Shown here piece by piece: positions 38,830 through 49,434 of a stretch of 64,000 nt of DNA. The translations under genes and the position numbers were made by a program. The DNA comes from Sindora glabra (Eukaryota > Streptophyta > Magnoliopsida > Fabales > Fabaceae): contig CM035232.1 in NCBI GenBank assembly GCA_020226215.1, forward strand, positions 53,348,851-53,412,850, given 5' to 3'. Below the pieces are notes generated by a model that saw only the letters and a program-made list of their open reading frames with translations, ran no database searches and was not told the origin of the DNA. Position 1 is the first letter of the stretch; each line of letters starts with the position of its first letter.

Positions 38830-39410
38830 AAAATTTGATAGATAAGAATTTCATTCATCCAAGTCTTTGCCTTAAGAATCCTTGGTGTTATTTATGAAAA
38901 AGAAGGATGGATCGGTGCAACTATATGTAGATTATTGATAGTTAAACAAAATCACCATTATGAACAAATATCCTCTTACTTGCATTGATAACCTATTTGA
39001 TAAACTACAATAAGTCAAATACTTTTTGAAGATAGTCCTGGACTAGATTATCACCAATTGAAGATTTTCAAGGAGGATATATCAAAAATTGCCTTTAGAA
39101 CTTAATATGGCCACTTCATGTTTTTAATCTTATCTTTCTAGTTGACCCAATGCCCTAATTGCTTTTATGAAATTGATGAACCAATATTCAAACCTTTCCT
39201 AGATAAGTTTATTATTATTTTTATAAATGATATATTGATATACTTGAAAAGTGAGGAAAAATATGCTTAACACCTTAGAATGGCACTACAAACTTTGTTA
39301 AGAGCTTTAGTGGTTTGCTAAATTATCCAAATGCAAGTTTTGGGTAACTAATGTCAAATTCTTAAGGCACATAGAATTCTAAAAAGGAGTTTGAAAGGAT
39401 CTTCAAAAGG
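38830..39410 (+). pseudogene. Gyp4 reverse transcriptase fragment
   Basis: Clear Ty3/gypsy reverse transcriptase, the enzyme that copies element RNA to DNA. The order of motifs is SLVLFMKKKDGSVQLYVDY (38880-38940), LNKITIMNKYPLTCIDNLF (about 38942-38998), KYFLKIVLD, ALIAFMKLMNQ (about 39150), and near 39212-39240 the catalytic block, which reads FINDILIY. The family has an Asp-Asp pair (FIDDIL or YVDDIL), so the first catalytic Asp is Asn here. After LSKCKFWVTNVKFLRHIEF the sequence jumps straight to the integrase C-terminus, so RNase H and most of integrase are deleted. Many in-frame stops. Confidence 0.85.
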
Positions 39411-39429
39411 TAGTAGGAGTTGTAGCATA

Positions 39430-39780
39430 CTATTTAAAACTTCCAGATATTTTGCAAGCTATTCACTAAGTATTTTATATATTAATGTTCAAAAAGTACT
39501 TATTGAATGAATCTCATATGATCCATAATGATTTGTTATAGTTAGATTCTAAATTGTTATATAAGGAGTAGCCAATTGCAATTTTGGATTAGTTTGAAAG
39601 TTAAGGTTTAGTGAGGTTTCATTTATGAAAATTTGATAGGAATGTGATGGAGTATAAGAAGTTACATGGGAGTTAGATTGGATATGTGGAAGAAATATCC
39701 ATAACCTTTCAGTAAGTGTTAGGTTTAACATCAATATATCTTTATAGTGCCATTAGATTAGTGAAGCCTTAAGAATACAA
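39430..39780 (+). pseudogene. Gyp4 integrase C-terminal remnant
   Basis: Reads LPDILQAIH, VFYILMFKKYLLNESHMIH, LDSKLLYKE and PIAILD in one direction, separated by stops. This is the conserved C-terminal segment of chromovirus-type gypsy polyproteins (VFHVSxLRKY...YxExPxxIL). It lies just before the polypurine tract as expected. A minus-strand frame at 39549-39734 over it is a shadow. Confidence 0.75.
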
Positions 39781-39787
39781 TGACAAA

Positions 39788-39806
39788 TTCTTTTGAAGGG
39801 GGGAGT
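39788..39806 (+). other. Gyp4 polypurine tract
   Basis: TTCTTTTGAAGGGGGGAGTA before the 3' LTR, whose first base pair has decayed from TG to TA. Confidence 0.75.
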
Positions 39807-42376
39807 ATAGTCACACATTCCTTAGAATTTTGGAATTTCATTTTGAGAATGGGACAAGTAGTTAATTATGATGATAATAACTAGTATAATGATTAGACTG
39901 ACATCAAATTAGTCTTAAATTTATTATAACATCAATTTAGTCTAATTATATTAAATTTGACATAAAATTAGTCCTACCACTAGATTAACATCAAATTAAT
40001 CCTAAAAGATTATGTTAACATTAGATTACTCCTAACTTTTATTTTGACATTTGTTTAGTCCTATTGTTAGTACTTTCAATGGCAAACTTAAGTTATAGTT
40101 AAATATTCCATCCTCTAATCATGGATCAATAAAAATATAAAATAATAAATTAAGTTAAAAAATTAATTTTTAAGAGAAAGTATTTTGTTCTCAAAGAAAA
40201 AATTAAACATTAAACATCTAATAGTGATATTTGTTGAAAAAATTAACCAATAAATAAACCAATGCACAAATTCATCAGAAAGCAAAACAAATACTTAATC
40301 ATAGTGGGTTAGGTTTTAAATTTTTATAGTATAATAACCTAAATTAGAATTCTAAATAAGATGTCTTGAACCTTAATAGCAACAAATAGTATCAACTTAA
40401 AAAACAACAATATCAAATGCCAAAATGGATTATAATCTAAACTATCAAATCAAGGTCCAGATTAAAAATTACAACTAAAAAATAAAAAATTTTAAAAGTG
40501 AATTATTTTCTTATTAAAAAAGGAAGAATTAAGCTTATATAATAAAAATATAAAAAGGTAAAAAAAGCAAAAAAAAAGTAAAAAATATATAAAAAAAGAA
40601 AACATGAAAAAGAATGAAAATAATAAAAATAAAGAAAAATTTCAACGTATGTATATTGCTCTTGATGATGCAATTACAAGGTATAAAGCACTATTTCATT
40701 TCAAAGATTCTTACTTTTTATATTTCTTGTTTACAAATGATAAAAAGTTTGAAACTTTTTATTATTTAGTTGGTAATTTCAACATAGACCTTAATTTAAT
40801 TGTTTAGATTGCAATCCATTTTAGCATTTGGTGTTGTTTTTTAGGGTTAATGCTATTTATTGCTACTACTAGAGTTTAAGACATTTTGTTTAGAATTCCA
40901 ATTTTTCTAAGTTAGTTTATTATATTACAAGGACTTCAAAGCTAACCTACATTGATCAAATACTTATTTTATTTTTTGATGAATTTGTTTATTATTTACT
41001 TCATTGGTTGATTTTTTTAAGTAAGTATCATTATTAGATGTTTGCAATTTTTTTACTTTAAGAGAAAAACATAATATTTTCTTTTAAAAATTTAATTTTC
41101 TAACTTAACTTAATATTTTTTATTTTTAATTAGTTCATAATTAAATAAGGAAAAATTTAACTACAACTTAAATTTTCTAGTTGAAATACTAATGACATGA
41201 TTAATTTGATGTCAAAATGAAAGTGAGGATTAATTTGATACTAACATAATCATTTTGAACTAATTTGATAGTAGTCTAGTTCCACTCAACTAAATTGATA
41301 TCATAATAAAATTTTAGACTAATTTAATGTCAATTTAATCTTTTAGGGACAAATTTGCCTATTTACTAATAATGTTTTTATGTAAGGAATGGATAAATTA
41401 GGATAAGAAAATATAAATAAGATATTATCTAAAATATAATTAATTAATTAGATGAAGTTTGGAATGAGAGTCTTACATGAAATAAATGAGAAAAAAAAGG
41501 TAAAATGAAAAGTTAAAAGGTTATGAGTGATTAAGGGTGAGTAATTGAGTATGAAGGAGATTTAGAGGATTTTGTCCATTTTACCTCTACACTATTCATC
41601 ATCTTTTCTTTTCCACTTAGCCACTCCCCATATTTTCCTTAAACTACTAACTCTTCCTTCCTACTCTTCGTAATTTCTTCCTGCTTTAATCAACACTAAA
41701 GAAGTTAGGATCCATTAAATTTCTCATATAACCAAGGTAAGGTCTTCATTCTTTGTAACTTTTTTTGCATATTTCTTTTAAAATGATGAAGTTTGAGCAA
41801 ACTAGCTCAAAGGATGTATTTTTATCCCTAATCTTGAAAATGGTGATTTTAGGTGTTTACGAACTAACAATCTACACCTTCAACATTCCAACATATCCTT
41901 GAACATTTTATCTTAACTTTAAAGATTTGATTGAATTTGTTCAATTTGAGCTTAAGTTTTAGGTTTATGATAAATATAGAAGGAATGTAATTGCTTGTAA
42001 TGATTGGTTTGATTTTGATACAAGAAATGGCATAAAAAGAGTATTTTTAATATACATTTATGGTATGGTATGTATTGGTGGTGTAATAAATAATTTTAAG
42101 TGGTATTTATAGTAGATGAATAGTGAACTCGAGTCGAAGATTTGTAAGAAACCACGATATAGTCAATTATGACTTGAGATATACTCTTTAAGGTGCTATA
42201 GTAGACTATATACTAGAGAATTGGTCTCTAGAGGCATGTAGTTGACTATATAATGGATTATGGCCAAAGAACTTACTCTCTAAATTTAAGTATGTAGTCA
42301 ATTACCCAAGAAGACCTTATTCTTAAGAGATCCATAATTAACTATGACCCACAAGTTGAGAGCCCATAGTTGACTA
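39807..42376 (+). mobile_element. Gyp4 3' LTR, split by a foldback element and truncated
   Basis: 39807-39887 matches the start of the 5' LTR (to about 34405, ...AATTATGATGATAATAAC). The match resumes at about 41370 (AATGTTTTTATGTAAGGAATGGA versus AATGAAGTTGTTGTGTGAGGAATGGA) and continues to about 42376, where it stops in the palindrome-rich section. The last 1 kb or so of the LTR is missing; satellite-like sequence follows. Confidence 0.75.
39891..41340. mobile_element. Foldback (long terminal inverted repeat) transposon
   Basis: Left arm 39891-40498 and right arm about 40735-41340 are inverted copies of each other over about 600 bp. The outer ends read GATTAGACTGACATCAAATT and, inverted, GATTAAATTGACATTAAATT. 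Inner landmarks shared by both arms include AACATCTAATA.TGATA and CCAAA.TGGATT..AATCTAAAC. Near both ends the motif GACATCAAATTAGTCCTAA recurs several times in variant forms. It sits inside the Gyp4 3' LTR. The loop (about 235 bp) holds the start of a 67-codon frame (40604-40807) with no recognisable domain, so the element is non-autonomous. The Mutator-like superfamily is a guess from the long arms; no clear 9-bp duplication was found. Confidence 0.85.
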
Positions 42377-43529
42377 CTTGATTAAATTAAATGTTTCACT
42401 CAATAAAAATATTCTTAAAAAACAAAACATATTGTATTGTATCTATATAATTCAATGATATTGATATTAATTGAGCTTTAAATAGCAAGAATGAACATAG
42501 AAAAAAAATAAAAGCATACAATGAAGTAGAAAAAAGTATAAGAGAAACAATGCTTAAGTTGTAAAGCTTTAACAAAACTCTAATTTTTATGAATTTAATT
42601 TAAAATATAGTAATAAAAAATGATCTCAAGAATATATTGACAAATTCTAAATGAAAAAATTTGATATTCATTTTTAAATTTTATGAAAAAATGGGACATG
42701 CTATTAATTAGTTCAACCAAAAATTTCTATATCAAAGTTTTTATTTATTTAAAGTATTTTTAATAACTAAAAATTAAATATATCATTTTATTCTATACTA
42801 ATTAATAATATTAGTGTATAGACCATGAATAATAGGAGTTGATATAAAAAAATATAATGGAAGGAAAAAAAAAGAGACATAGTGGATGAATTATAAGTAA
42901 TAAAAACTGAAAATAAAATATATTGTAAGTTATTTCAATTAAATGAAAATTTTAACTTAATTAAAATATTTTTATAATAAAAATAAAAATATATTATGTT
43001 ATACCTATACTACTTATTAGTGACTGTAATTAAACAAAATGAGTGGATAGGAGAAGAGAAAAAAATATGCAATAGGATAGATAAAACGAAAGAATTGGTG
43101 AATAAGTTGTAATTAATAAATTAATTCGATTAAAGTTTTGATTTATTTTAAATATTTTTATAATGAGAAAGAAATGTATATTTTGTAATATTTATCTATC
43201 TAGTAGTACCAGTGTTTGAATTGTATACAATAAAAGTGAACATGAATAAAAAATGAAAAAGCATGTACTAAAGTAAATAAAAGGAAAATGTAAATTATAA
43301 AATCTTAATAAAATCCTAATTGATGTATATTTAATTTGAAATATAGCACTTAAACTTTAATATTAAGAAAATATTGATAAATATAAATAAATAAATTTAA
43401 TTTGTTTTTTCATATATTTTATCAAGAAATAGAATACACAAATAATAAATTCAATTAATATTTTTATAATAAAATTTTATCTTATTTAAATTTTAAAATA
43501 TTTTTATCATAAAAATAAAATATATCATG

Positions 43530-43592
<63 letters not shown>

Positions 43593-43600
43593 AGTGTGCC
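42377..43600. repeat. AT-rich satellite-like array, right part
   Basis: Resumes the array cut at 34344. Anchor copies (AAAATAAAATATAT..ATG..TATA) start near 42418, 42770, 42980, 43165 and 43510, spacings of about 352, 210, 185 and 345 bp. Short units of about 200 bp thus mix with long ones of about 340 bp. Purine-rich text of the type GAACATGAATA-AAAAATG and GTAAATAAAAGGAAAAT follows the anchors. It ends in a TA microsatellite. Confidence 0.6.
43532..43589. repeat. (AT)n microsatellite
   Basis: About 29 AT units at the right end of the array. Confidence 0.95.
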
Positions 43601-44639
43601 AATTATAATATAATAAACTTAAGAAAATTTTTTTAAAGAAAGAAATATGTTGCATGAGGAAGGAAGGAATAAAGAAAAATGAAAAAAAAGACAAAAGCAG
43701 GTGATAGAAAGGGGGGAATTTTTTTTTTTCATTAACTTGACACCTGTAAAACTACGAAAGAAAACCTCCACTCCCTAAAAACCTGCATTCTTAGCATGAT
43801 AACTATAACTATAGCTAATAACTATATTAAAAATAAGCATCGCCAAATAAGAAAATGGTAAGTCATATAAGTAATTTTATTAGTAATTTGAAAAATCTTT
43901 ATATAGTACATTTTGTGATATGATTAATCCACTGTTTTAAGAGACACCCAATTAAAATTTAATAAAGTTCAATTCATGAGAATAATTTCATAGCCTCATA
44001 TTGAGATAAATAAATAGTAGAAGAGGTTAAATCGTTGTAATTCGGGGGTATTATAAACTTAAAGCCTCTCAAGTGGTAAGGATGTATCAATTTATAAACA
44101 ATCATGCCAAATGTAGGTTCCGAATGGCATGGTATATGCCAAGTCTTCAAAAAGTGAATTGAAGATCCATAATTATAACACTATACTATATAATAATTAA
44201 AAATAAAATAAAATAGGAAAAACTCTATCGCCAAGGTGTGCAACTAGGAGGCGCGCTGCCCAAAGTAAAACTTGTTTATGATCATTGATATTCTTTGAAG
44301 AAGATCTGATTCACGCAACTTATCATTATCGTTATTATTTTTTGTCATGCTATTATGATAAGTTATGGCAGAAATTAAGTTTCTGCATAAAAACACAAGA
44401 TCTGCGCATCTGACGAAACAATGAGAATGGGCCAACAAATTTACATGAATTGTAGAACACTCAAGCAATTATGATCAGAAGTATATAGATTATCACAGGG
44501 AAATGAAAGAATCTTCCATTTGAAAATGATACAACACATCTTGGGAGGTAAGTTTTGATACAATGATATTGTTTCTCTTTACTACCTCCATATATTTGTT
44601 GCTCCCACCAGACAAACATTAGCATCTTTGTTGACCAAT
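43590..44639. other. No gene recognised
   Basis: Mixed AT-rich DNA with a poly-T run at 43720-43730. Base composition becomes more balanced after about 44230. Two minus-strand frames (44244-44468 and 44461-44667) flank the PPR fragment; only the upper edge of the second may be gene-derived. Confidence 0.5.
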
Positions 44640-44996
44640 TATGATCAGAACCACGGAGATGAATCAAAACTTGCTTAAATAGCCATTAATGCTTGCTTAG
44701 ATAGTCGAAGAGCTCCTCATCCTCACCCACTGGGTTATACCCATGCATCATTCCAGTATTTCAAAGAAACCACCTTCTTCTCAAGCATTTCATCGAACAC
44801 CTTCCAAGCATATCTTATCTCACCACAGATAACATACGTATCAACAATTGAGCTCCCAGCAAACACATCAAATTCATACCCAGTCTTCATAACAAGAAAG
44901 TGAATAAATTTCCCAACATCACACGTAGACAATATCGCACACGACTTAGTCGCACTAGGAAAATGAGCATTCGACTGTGGACGTCTCGTCCCATTT
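44640..44996 (-). pseudogene. PPR protein fragment (broken)
   Basis: Remnant of a plant pentatricopeptide-repeat protein, an organelle-targeted RNA-binding family. On the minus strand one frame, open from about 44996 to 44735, reads NAHFPSATKSCAILSTCDVG, then KFIHFLVMKTGYEFDVFAGS, then SSIVDTYVICGEIRYAWKVF and DEMLEKKVVS. This is the hallmark repeat pattern (GKxxHxLVxKTGYxxDVFVGSSLVDMYxKCGEIxxAxKVFDEMxxKxVVSW). The next piece, GMMHGYNPVGEDEELF, lies in another frame, so a frameshift occurs after KKVVS near 44760. The usual VDMY is VDTY. About two repeats remain of a protein that normally has ten or more, and no start codon fits. Its 5' edge lies in a tandem duplication. Confidence 0.8.
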
Positions 44997-45160
44997 TCCT
45001 AATTTTTTTTTCCTTTTTTTAATTTCCTAACAATTCATTACATGAAAAGCTACTTAGTCGCACAAGGAAAATAAGCATTCGACTGTGGATGTCTCGTCTC
45101 GTGGTCCTAATTTTTCATTTTTCATTTTTAATTTCCTAACAATTCATTACATGAAAAGCT
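44944..45160. repeat. Tandem duplication of about 108 bp at the PPR fragment edge
   Basis: Copies 44944-45051 and 45052-45160 both begin ACTTAGTCGCAC.AGGAAAAT and end CATTACATGAAAAGCT. Each carries the same 5' piece of the PPR coding sequence; in the outer copy it breaks after ATK. The two differ mainly in the T-rich middle, so the duplication is fairly young. Confidence 0.92.
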
Positions 45161-45548
45161 GCTTCATGACAAGGTGTTTGCCTTGTCATTGGGAGGTTAG
45201 ATTCTGAGTCATAAAACTAGGTACAATAGGATTTTCCATTTATAAACGGGGGTATAAATGTCAACCAGTATAAATGTGGGTCAAATGTTCGCAAGAGTGG
45301 TAGTCGCATGGTCAAGTGATGATGCTTGGGCGGCAGTAATAAATTTGAGGGACGGTCACAAGAACCAGTTACAATTTTAATGTTAGATCAAATTGGTACC
45401 TAAATTTTGCAAAGATTTTTAGTCAGCACATGATAAATCATAAATTTATTATTAGAAGTATACGCATCAATGTATGACATAATGTAAGCTATCTGATTTT
45501 ATTCAAAAGATGCGAGTCTAACATTTCTTCATTTATCATCTAAATATG
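45161..45548. other. No gene recognised
   Basis: Sequence of mixed composition upstream of the PPR fragment. Minus-strand translation gives no PPR motif, so this is either lost promoter or leader, or unrelated DNA. Confidence 0.4.
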
Positions 45549-45702
45549 CAGTGGCGGAGACCCGCCGGGGGTAGGATGGCCCCGGCCTCCTTGTTTCTAA
45601 ATTTTAATATAATATATATTATTAAAATTTATATTAATTCTCCCAAATTTTATAATATTATATTTTTCACCTTCTGATTTGAAAATTTTCCCTCCACCAC
45701 TG
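45549..45702. mobile_element. hAT-like MITE, 154 bp
   Basis: Starts CAGTGGCGGAG and ends CCACCACTG, giving 9-bp terminal inverted repeats with one mismatch. The flanking 8-bp words are TAAATATG (45541-45548) and TAGATATG (45703-45710), an 8-bp target duplication with one change, as expected of the hAT superfamily. The interior starts GC-rich (CCCGCCGGGGG..GGCCCCGGCC) and is otherwise AT-rich and non-coding. Confidence 0.88.
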
Positions 45703-46449
45703 TAGATATGCATGCTAAGTGGGCGTAAGTCACAGCCAAAAATATTATCCATCATTTTTTCCCCTTTCTATTTAATTACAGCCTGAACCATAAGCCATAT
45801 TCCTACCAAATTTGAAGCCATTAGGTGATGATTAATTGTGCTGTTTGTGTTTGATTATCTGAGTCCTTCCCGGTGACTGTGTAGCCAGGGTTTTGCACTC
45901 AAAGGAATCAAATATTAAATTATTTTTCAAAACATACATAATATATAAACATTTTGAGAATGCAATCTAAAATTATTGTATATATAAAAGATAAAAGATA
46001 TTAAAATCTTTGGAATCAAGGTCAAAGTCACTACTTGTGAATTCAACTCTTTTACAATATAATATACACTTTAAGCGTAAAATGAGATATTATGATTTTT
46101 AATAAAAATATAAAAAACACAAATTTAATAAGTAATAATTAATTAAAAATTATTTTTAAATTTATAATTATTAATTTTTTTATTTTATTATTAAAGTGCA
46201 TCAGATACTTTTGGAGTAGTCAGATCCCCCTACTAGCACCCGAGTAACTTCAGGTGTGAGACAAACGTGACTTTTTTAATGTAATTTTAGTGTTCCTGAT
46301 GCATAATATTATACAACTAATACCCTTTAATAATAAGCATAGACATCGAAATAAAATAAATGTCAAAACTCAATTATTGTAGTTCATCGTGAGCAAGTGT
46401 AATTTAACAGAAATTTTGGAAATGGTGCTAGTGCTCCTGCACATAACTA
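45703..46449. other. No gene recognised
   Basis: AT-rich intergenic DNA. A phrase around TCTAAAATTATTGTATATAT (about 45967) recurs near 48450, so parts are repetitive. Confidence 0.4.
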
Positions 46450-46724
46450 GGACTTTAGAAGCAACTCTGTTTCAATAAAAAAATATTTTTACAACATATA
46501 ATGGAAAAATATTAAAATAAATAAAAATACTTTATTTATTTAATATTAAATATAAAAATTTAAGAAAAATAATTTCATTTATTAAAAAATTATTTTCTTT
46601 CATAATCATGCATTTAAATATTATTTTTTAAGTGGTCAATGCAAGTGGCATATATTTATTTTATTAATATATATATAAAAATAATATTTTCTTCCAAAAA
46701 AAAATTCCTACAAAACATAAGAGC
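46450..46724. mobile_element. Degraded MITE related to that at 62043
   Basis: Shares body text with the better copy at 62043-62326, for example AAATATAAA.AATTTAAG, the run TCAATGCAAGTGGCATAT versus TCAATACAAGTATCATAT, and an end AAAACATAAGAGCC versus ACCAAATAAAGCC. The left terminus is not clear. Confidence 0.55.
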
Positions 46725-48645
46725 CTAAAAGTTTTCATCATTACAGAAGGTTCATTTTCACAAGGTGGGGGAGCCAATTCATGCTCCCCACTTATTATTA
46801 GAGGACACCCTTAAACTTTGTTGGGCAACACATGAATTTTATTTATGTTTTACCACTAATAATCAAAACACAAAACCACTCAATCCTTTCAGTGGGGGAT
46901 GTATCAAATAATGACATGGACATCACCAGATTCACCACTAACGGCCCAAGCATGGAAGAAGGAGGAAAAGGGAGAAAGGGTAAAATTTAACTCCCTCAAA
47001 TTGTAAGAAATATGTGAAAAAATTTGATTGGTTCCCTCAATTTCTCAAAAAATTTGAAGATGAAAATTTAGGAAGATACATGCAATCCCTTCTATGGGAT
47101 TATTTGCAATTTTTCTTATAAAAACTCATTATTTTTATATAAAAAAAAACTCTATATCTACTTTCTAAATTTATATCTTCAATCTTCTAATTAAATTGAG
47201 GAAATCCATATAAAAATAACTTCAAATCAAATTAGTGAATATTTTCATTCCTCAATTTTTAAATGCATGTGACAATTTTGTGTGAATATTTATTTTATAA
47301 TGGTAGGAATGATAATTTATTTAATATACATACATAATATTCTAAGTTTGAACCGCAAATATGATAAAAAAAATAAAATCTTTAAAACATTTCATTGAAC
47401 TAAGTGCCGCTTGTAAGGAGGGTGTGATTATAAAGATTTAAAAGTTGAAACACGAAATTATTTACTTTTTCAAATTAAGAAAATTTTCACAAACTTCACT
47501 CCCTTAATGGGATAAATTGCATTTTCTTTTTTTAAAAGAAAAAAAATCAGACTAATATGGAGAGAAAGAAAATCAGGACTTGTACCCCATACTTCTTTGG
47601 CATTTTCTTATTTGTGGTGTTATTAAACTAAATTCTAGACCTAAGTCCATCTTCAAGTGCATGCTTCTTCCGGGAAATAACTCAAGAATTCCCATGTATA
47701 CTCCATTATATGCAATCTTAGACATCAATTCATGAGTTGACATGGAACATCCCACCAACAATAATTTGATGTGAAACATGATGATGTCTCAAGCAAATTA
47801 TATCAACTCATGAATCATTCAGAAGTTACACTGAATCCACATTATGGAGTTCCCAGTTGGAGCACTAAAAAACCTCGCATCAGATAAACGTATAAGTACA
47901 ACATTTGATTTGCTCCATCCATTTTAATTTAATGATTTGATTAACCTGTATAAAAAGGTCAACTGACATTTTTTTAATGGGACACAACATTTTTATTCAA
48001 TGTTTTCAAGAAAGATCGGGAAATAGTTTTTCGTCCCCCTCCTTTATTTAGGCTATCAAACTGTATATGTAATCCACAGGTTACAAAATGCGCACTCGAA
48101 ATCAACATTTGGTTTGTTTGGGGGGAGCATGTTAGGCTAGATTAAAAATCTTGAATTCGATTTTCAAAAAGGTTTTAAATGAAAGAAATTTATTATCTAT
48201 TACTTTTATCCTCAATTAAAATTAGTTTAATACCTAGCTCGCATACTGTTTTAATGGGTGAACATTCCAACTCTTGGAACATACTGCAACGCTAAGTGGC
48301 AAAGAGCCAATTAAAAAAATAGGAATACACTGATTGTAAATAAAAAAAAAATCAGATTCGAGGTTGATATAAGGAGTTAGGATTTTTCAAGGAATTAAGT
48401 ATCAAAACCTTTCTAGAATATATAACATTTTAAATCTTTTTTGAAATTAATCTAAAATTATTATATATATACAAATTGAAGATATTAAATTTTTTTATTG
48501 GTTGAACACTAGCTGTACCCTTAATTGTTGTCATCGTAATATTTCAATTACAAATTTTTCTATAATTGTAAATTTTTTATAATTGTATTTATAATAGGTA
48601 CATTTTTTCGCATTCTTCTACAATTTCATTAATTATAGTATCACG
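46725..48645. other. Intergenic DNA, one unplaced frame
   Basis: Contains a short GC-rich hairpin sequence (about 46765-46791: GTGGGGGAGC, an 8-base loop, GCTCCCCAC). Two loosely similar phrases of the type CCCTT.TATGGGAT..TTTGCA occur at about 47089 and 47502. A minus-strand frame at 47573-47779 (68 codons) is less AT-biased than its surroundings but shows no domain I can name. Confidence 0.4.
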
Positions 48646-48919
48646 AGTTAAGATAATTTGAAAAAAAAATTAGATTGTGTCTTTTTTATTTCTAAGAAAA
48701 GTTAATAATCCATCAATTATAAAGTTAAGAAGTCATTAGTTATGAAGTTAATAATCCTTAAATTATGAAATTTAAAAGTCATCGTTAATAATTCATTATG
48801 ATTCATTAAATAAATGTGTTTCTTGAATTGTCTTTTGCATCAATAATTACCCGATTGTACTAAGCATTTTCAATGAAGTAAATTTGAATTCTCTCTTAGA
48901 TATTCCTCTTCTTCCAAGA
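48646..48919 (+). mobile_element. Cop3 5' LTR
   Basis: About 274 bp, with its end set by comparison with the 3' copy. It shares GAGCATTTTCAAT (here ..AAGCATTTTCAAT) and TTAGAT.ATCC.. near its end. A decayed primer site follows (about 48920-48938: AAGTGACATTAGAACTTGG versus TTGGTATCAGAGCTTGG). Confidence 0.7.
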
Positions 48920-48949
48920 AAGTGACATTAGAACTTGGTTTGGAAGAGT

Positions 48950-49060
48950 GAAGAGATGAGTGGGATCCCTTTTCTAACAAGAAAAAATTATGATAATTGG
49001 TACATGAGTATAAAGGTGTTACATAGTTGGTAGGGTGATTGGAAGAGTGTAGAAAGATGC
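48950..49060 (+). pseudogene. Cop3 gag N-terminal fragment
   Basis: Reads SGIPFLTRKNYDNWYMSIKV, a stop, then GDWKSVERCY. This matches the start of copia Gag (LTxxNYxxWxxxMKxLL...W..VE.GY), the domain that would form the particle shell. A deletion joins it directly to reverse transcriptase sequence at about 49065, so nearly all of gag, protease and integrase are gone. The region in front of it corresponds to the leader and primer site. Confidence 0.7.
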
Positions 49061-49064
49061 TACT

Positions 49065-49430
49065 CCCCATCATATGATAAGGTTGTGTAGATGAAGAAAT
49101 CAAAACCATTAGGAAAAATGACACTTAGGAGTTAATAAACTTCCTAAAAGTCATAAAGCTATTAGAGTCAAATGGGTATAGAAGGCAAAGAAGAATGCTA
49201 ATGGAGAGGTGGAGAAATACAAAGTAAGACTCGTTGCTAAAGGCTACAAGCAAAATCATGGAGTTGATTATAACAAAATATAAACACTTATTGCTTCCAT
49301 GGAGATTGTTCATTTGCTTATCTCTTTGGTAGTACAAATGAGATGGAGAATCTATCAACTCAATGTAAAGTTAGCCTTCCTAAATAGCTATTTAGAAGAA
49401 AAAGTTTATTTTGAGAAACCATTTGGCTAT
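49065..49430 (+). pseudogene. Cop3 reverse transcriptase N-terminal fragment
   Basis: Copia reverse transcriptase (RVT_2 type). From about 49138 it reads KLPKSHKAIRVKWV, a stop at the conserved Tyr/Trp position, KAKKNANGEVEKYKVRLVAK, GYKQNHGVDYNKI, then LISLVVQMRWRIYQLNVKLA and FLNSYLEEKVYFEKPFGY. The family equivalents are GVKWVYKxKxxxxGxxExYKARLVAKGY, YQLDVKxAFLNGxLEEEVY and xQPxGF. The Asp of the QLDV motif is Asn. The sequence breaks at about 49430, before the YVDD active site, and continues as RNase H, so the catalytic centre is deleted. Confidence 0.85.
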
Positions 49431-49434
49431 TTTA

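Noticed and set aside
40604..40807. 67-codon plus-strand frame in the foldback element loop
   Set aside because: Lys/Asn-rich start from an A-rich tract, runs into the inverted-repeat arm, and shows no domain; not supported as a gene.
46764..46791. GC-rich hairpin as a terminator or regulatory RNA
   Set aside because: A bulged stem of about 9 bp with an 8-base loop and no neighbouring gene; likely chance or a MITE scar.
47573..47779. 68-codon minus-strand frame of more balanced composition
   Set aside because: Could be an eroded exon, but no motif was recognised and nothing around it supports a gene; recorded only as unplaced.
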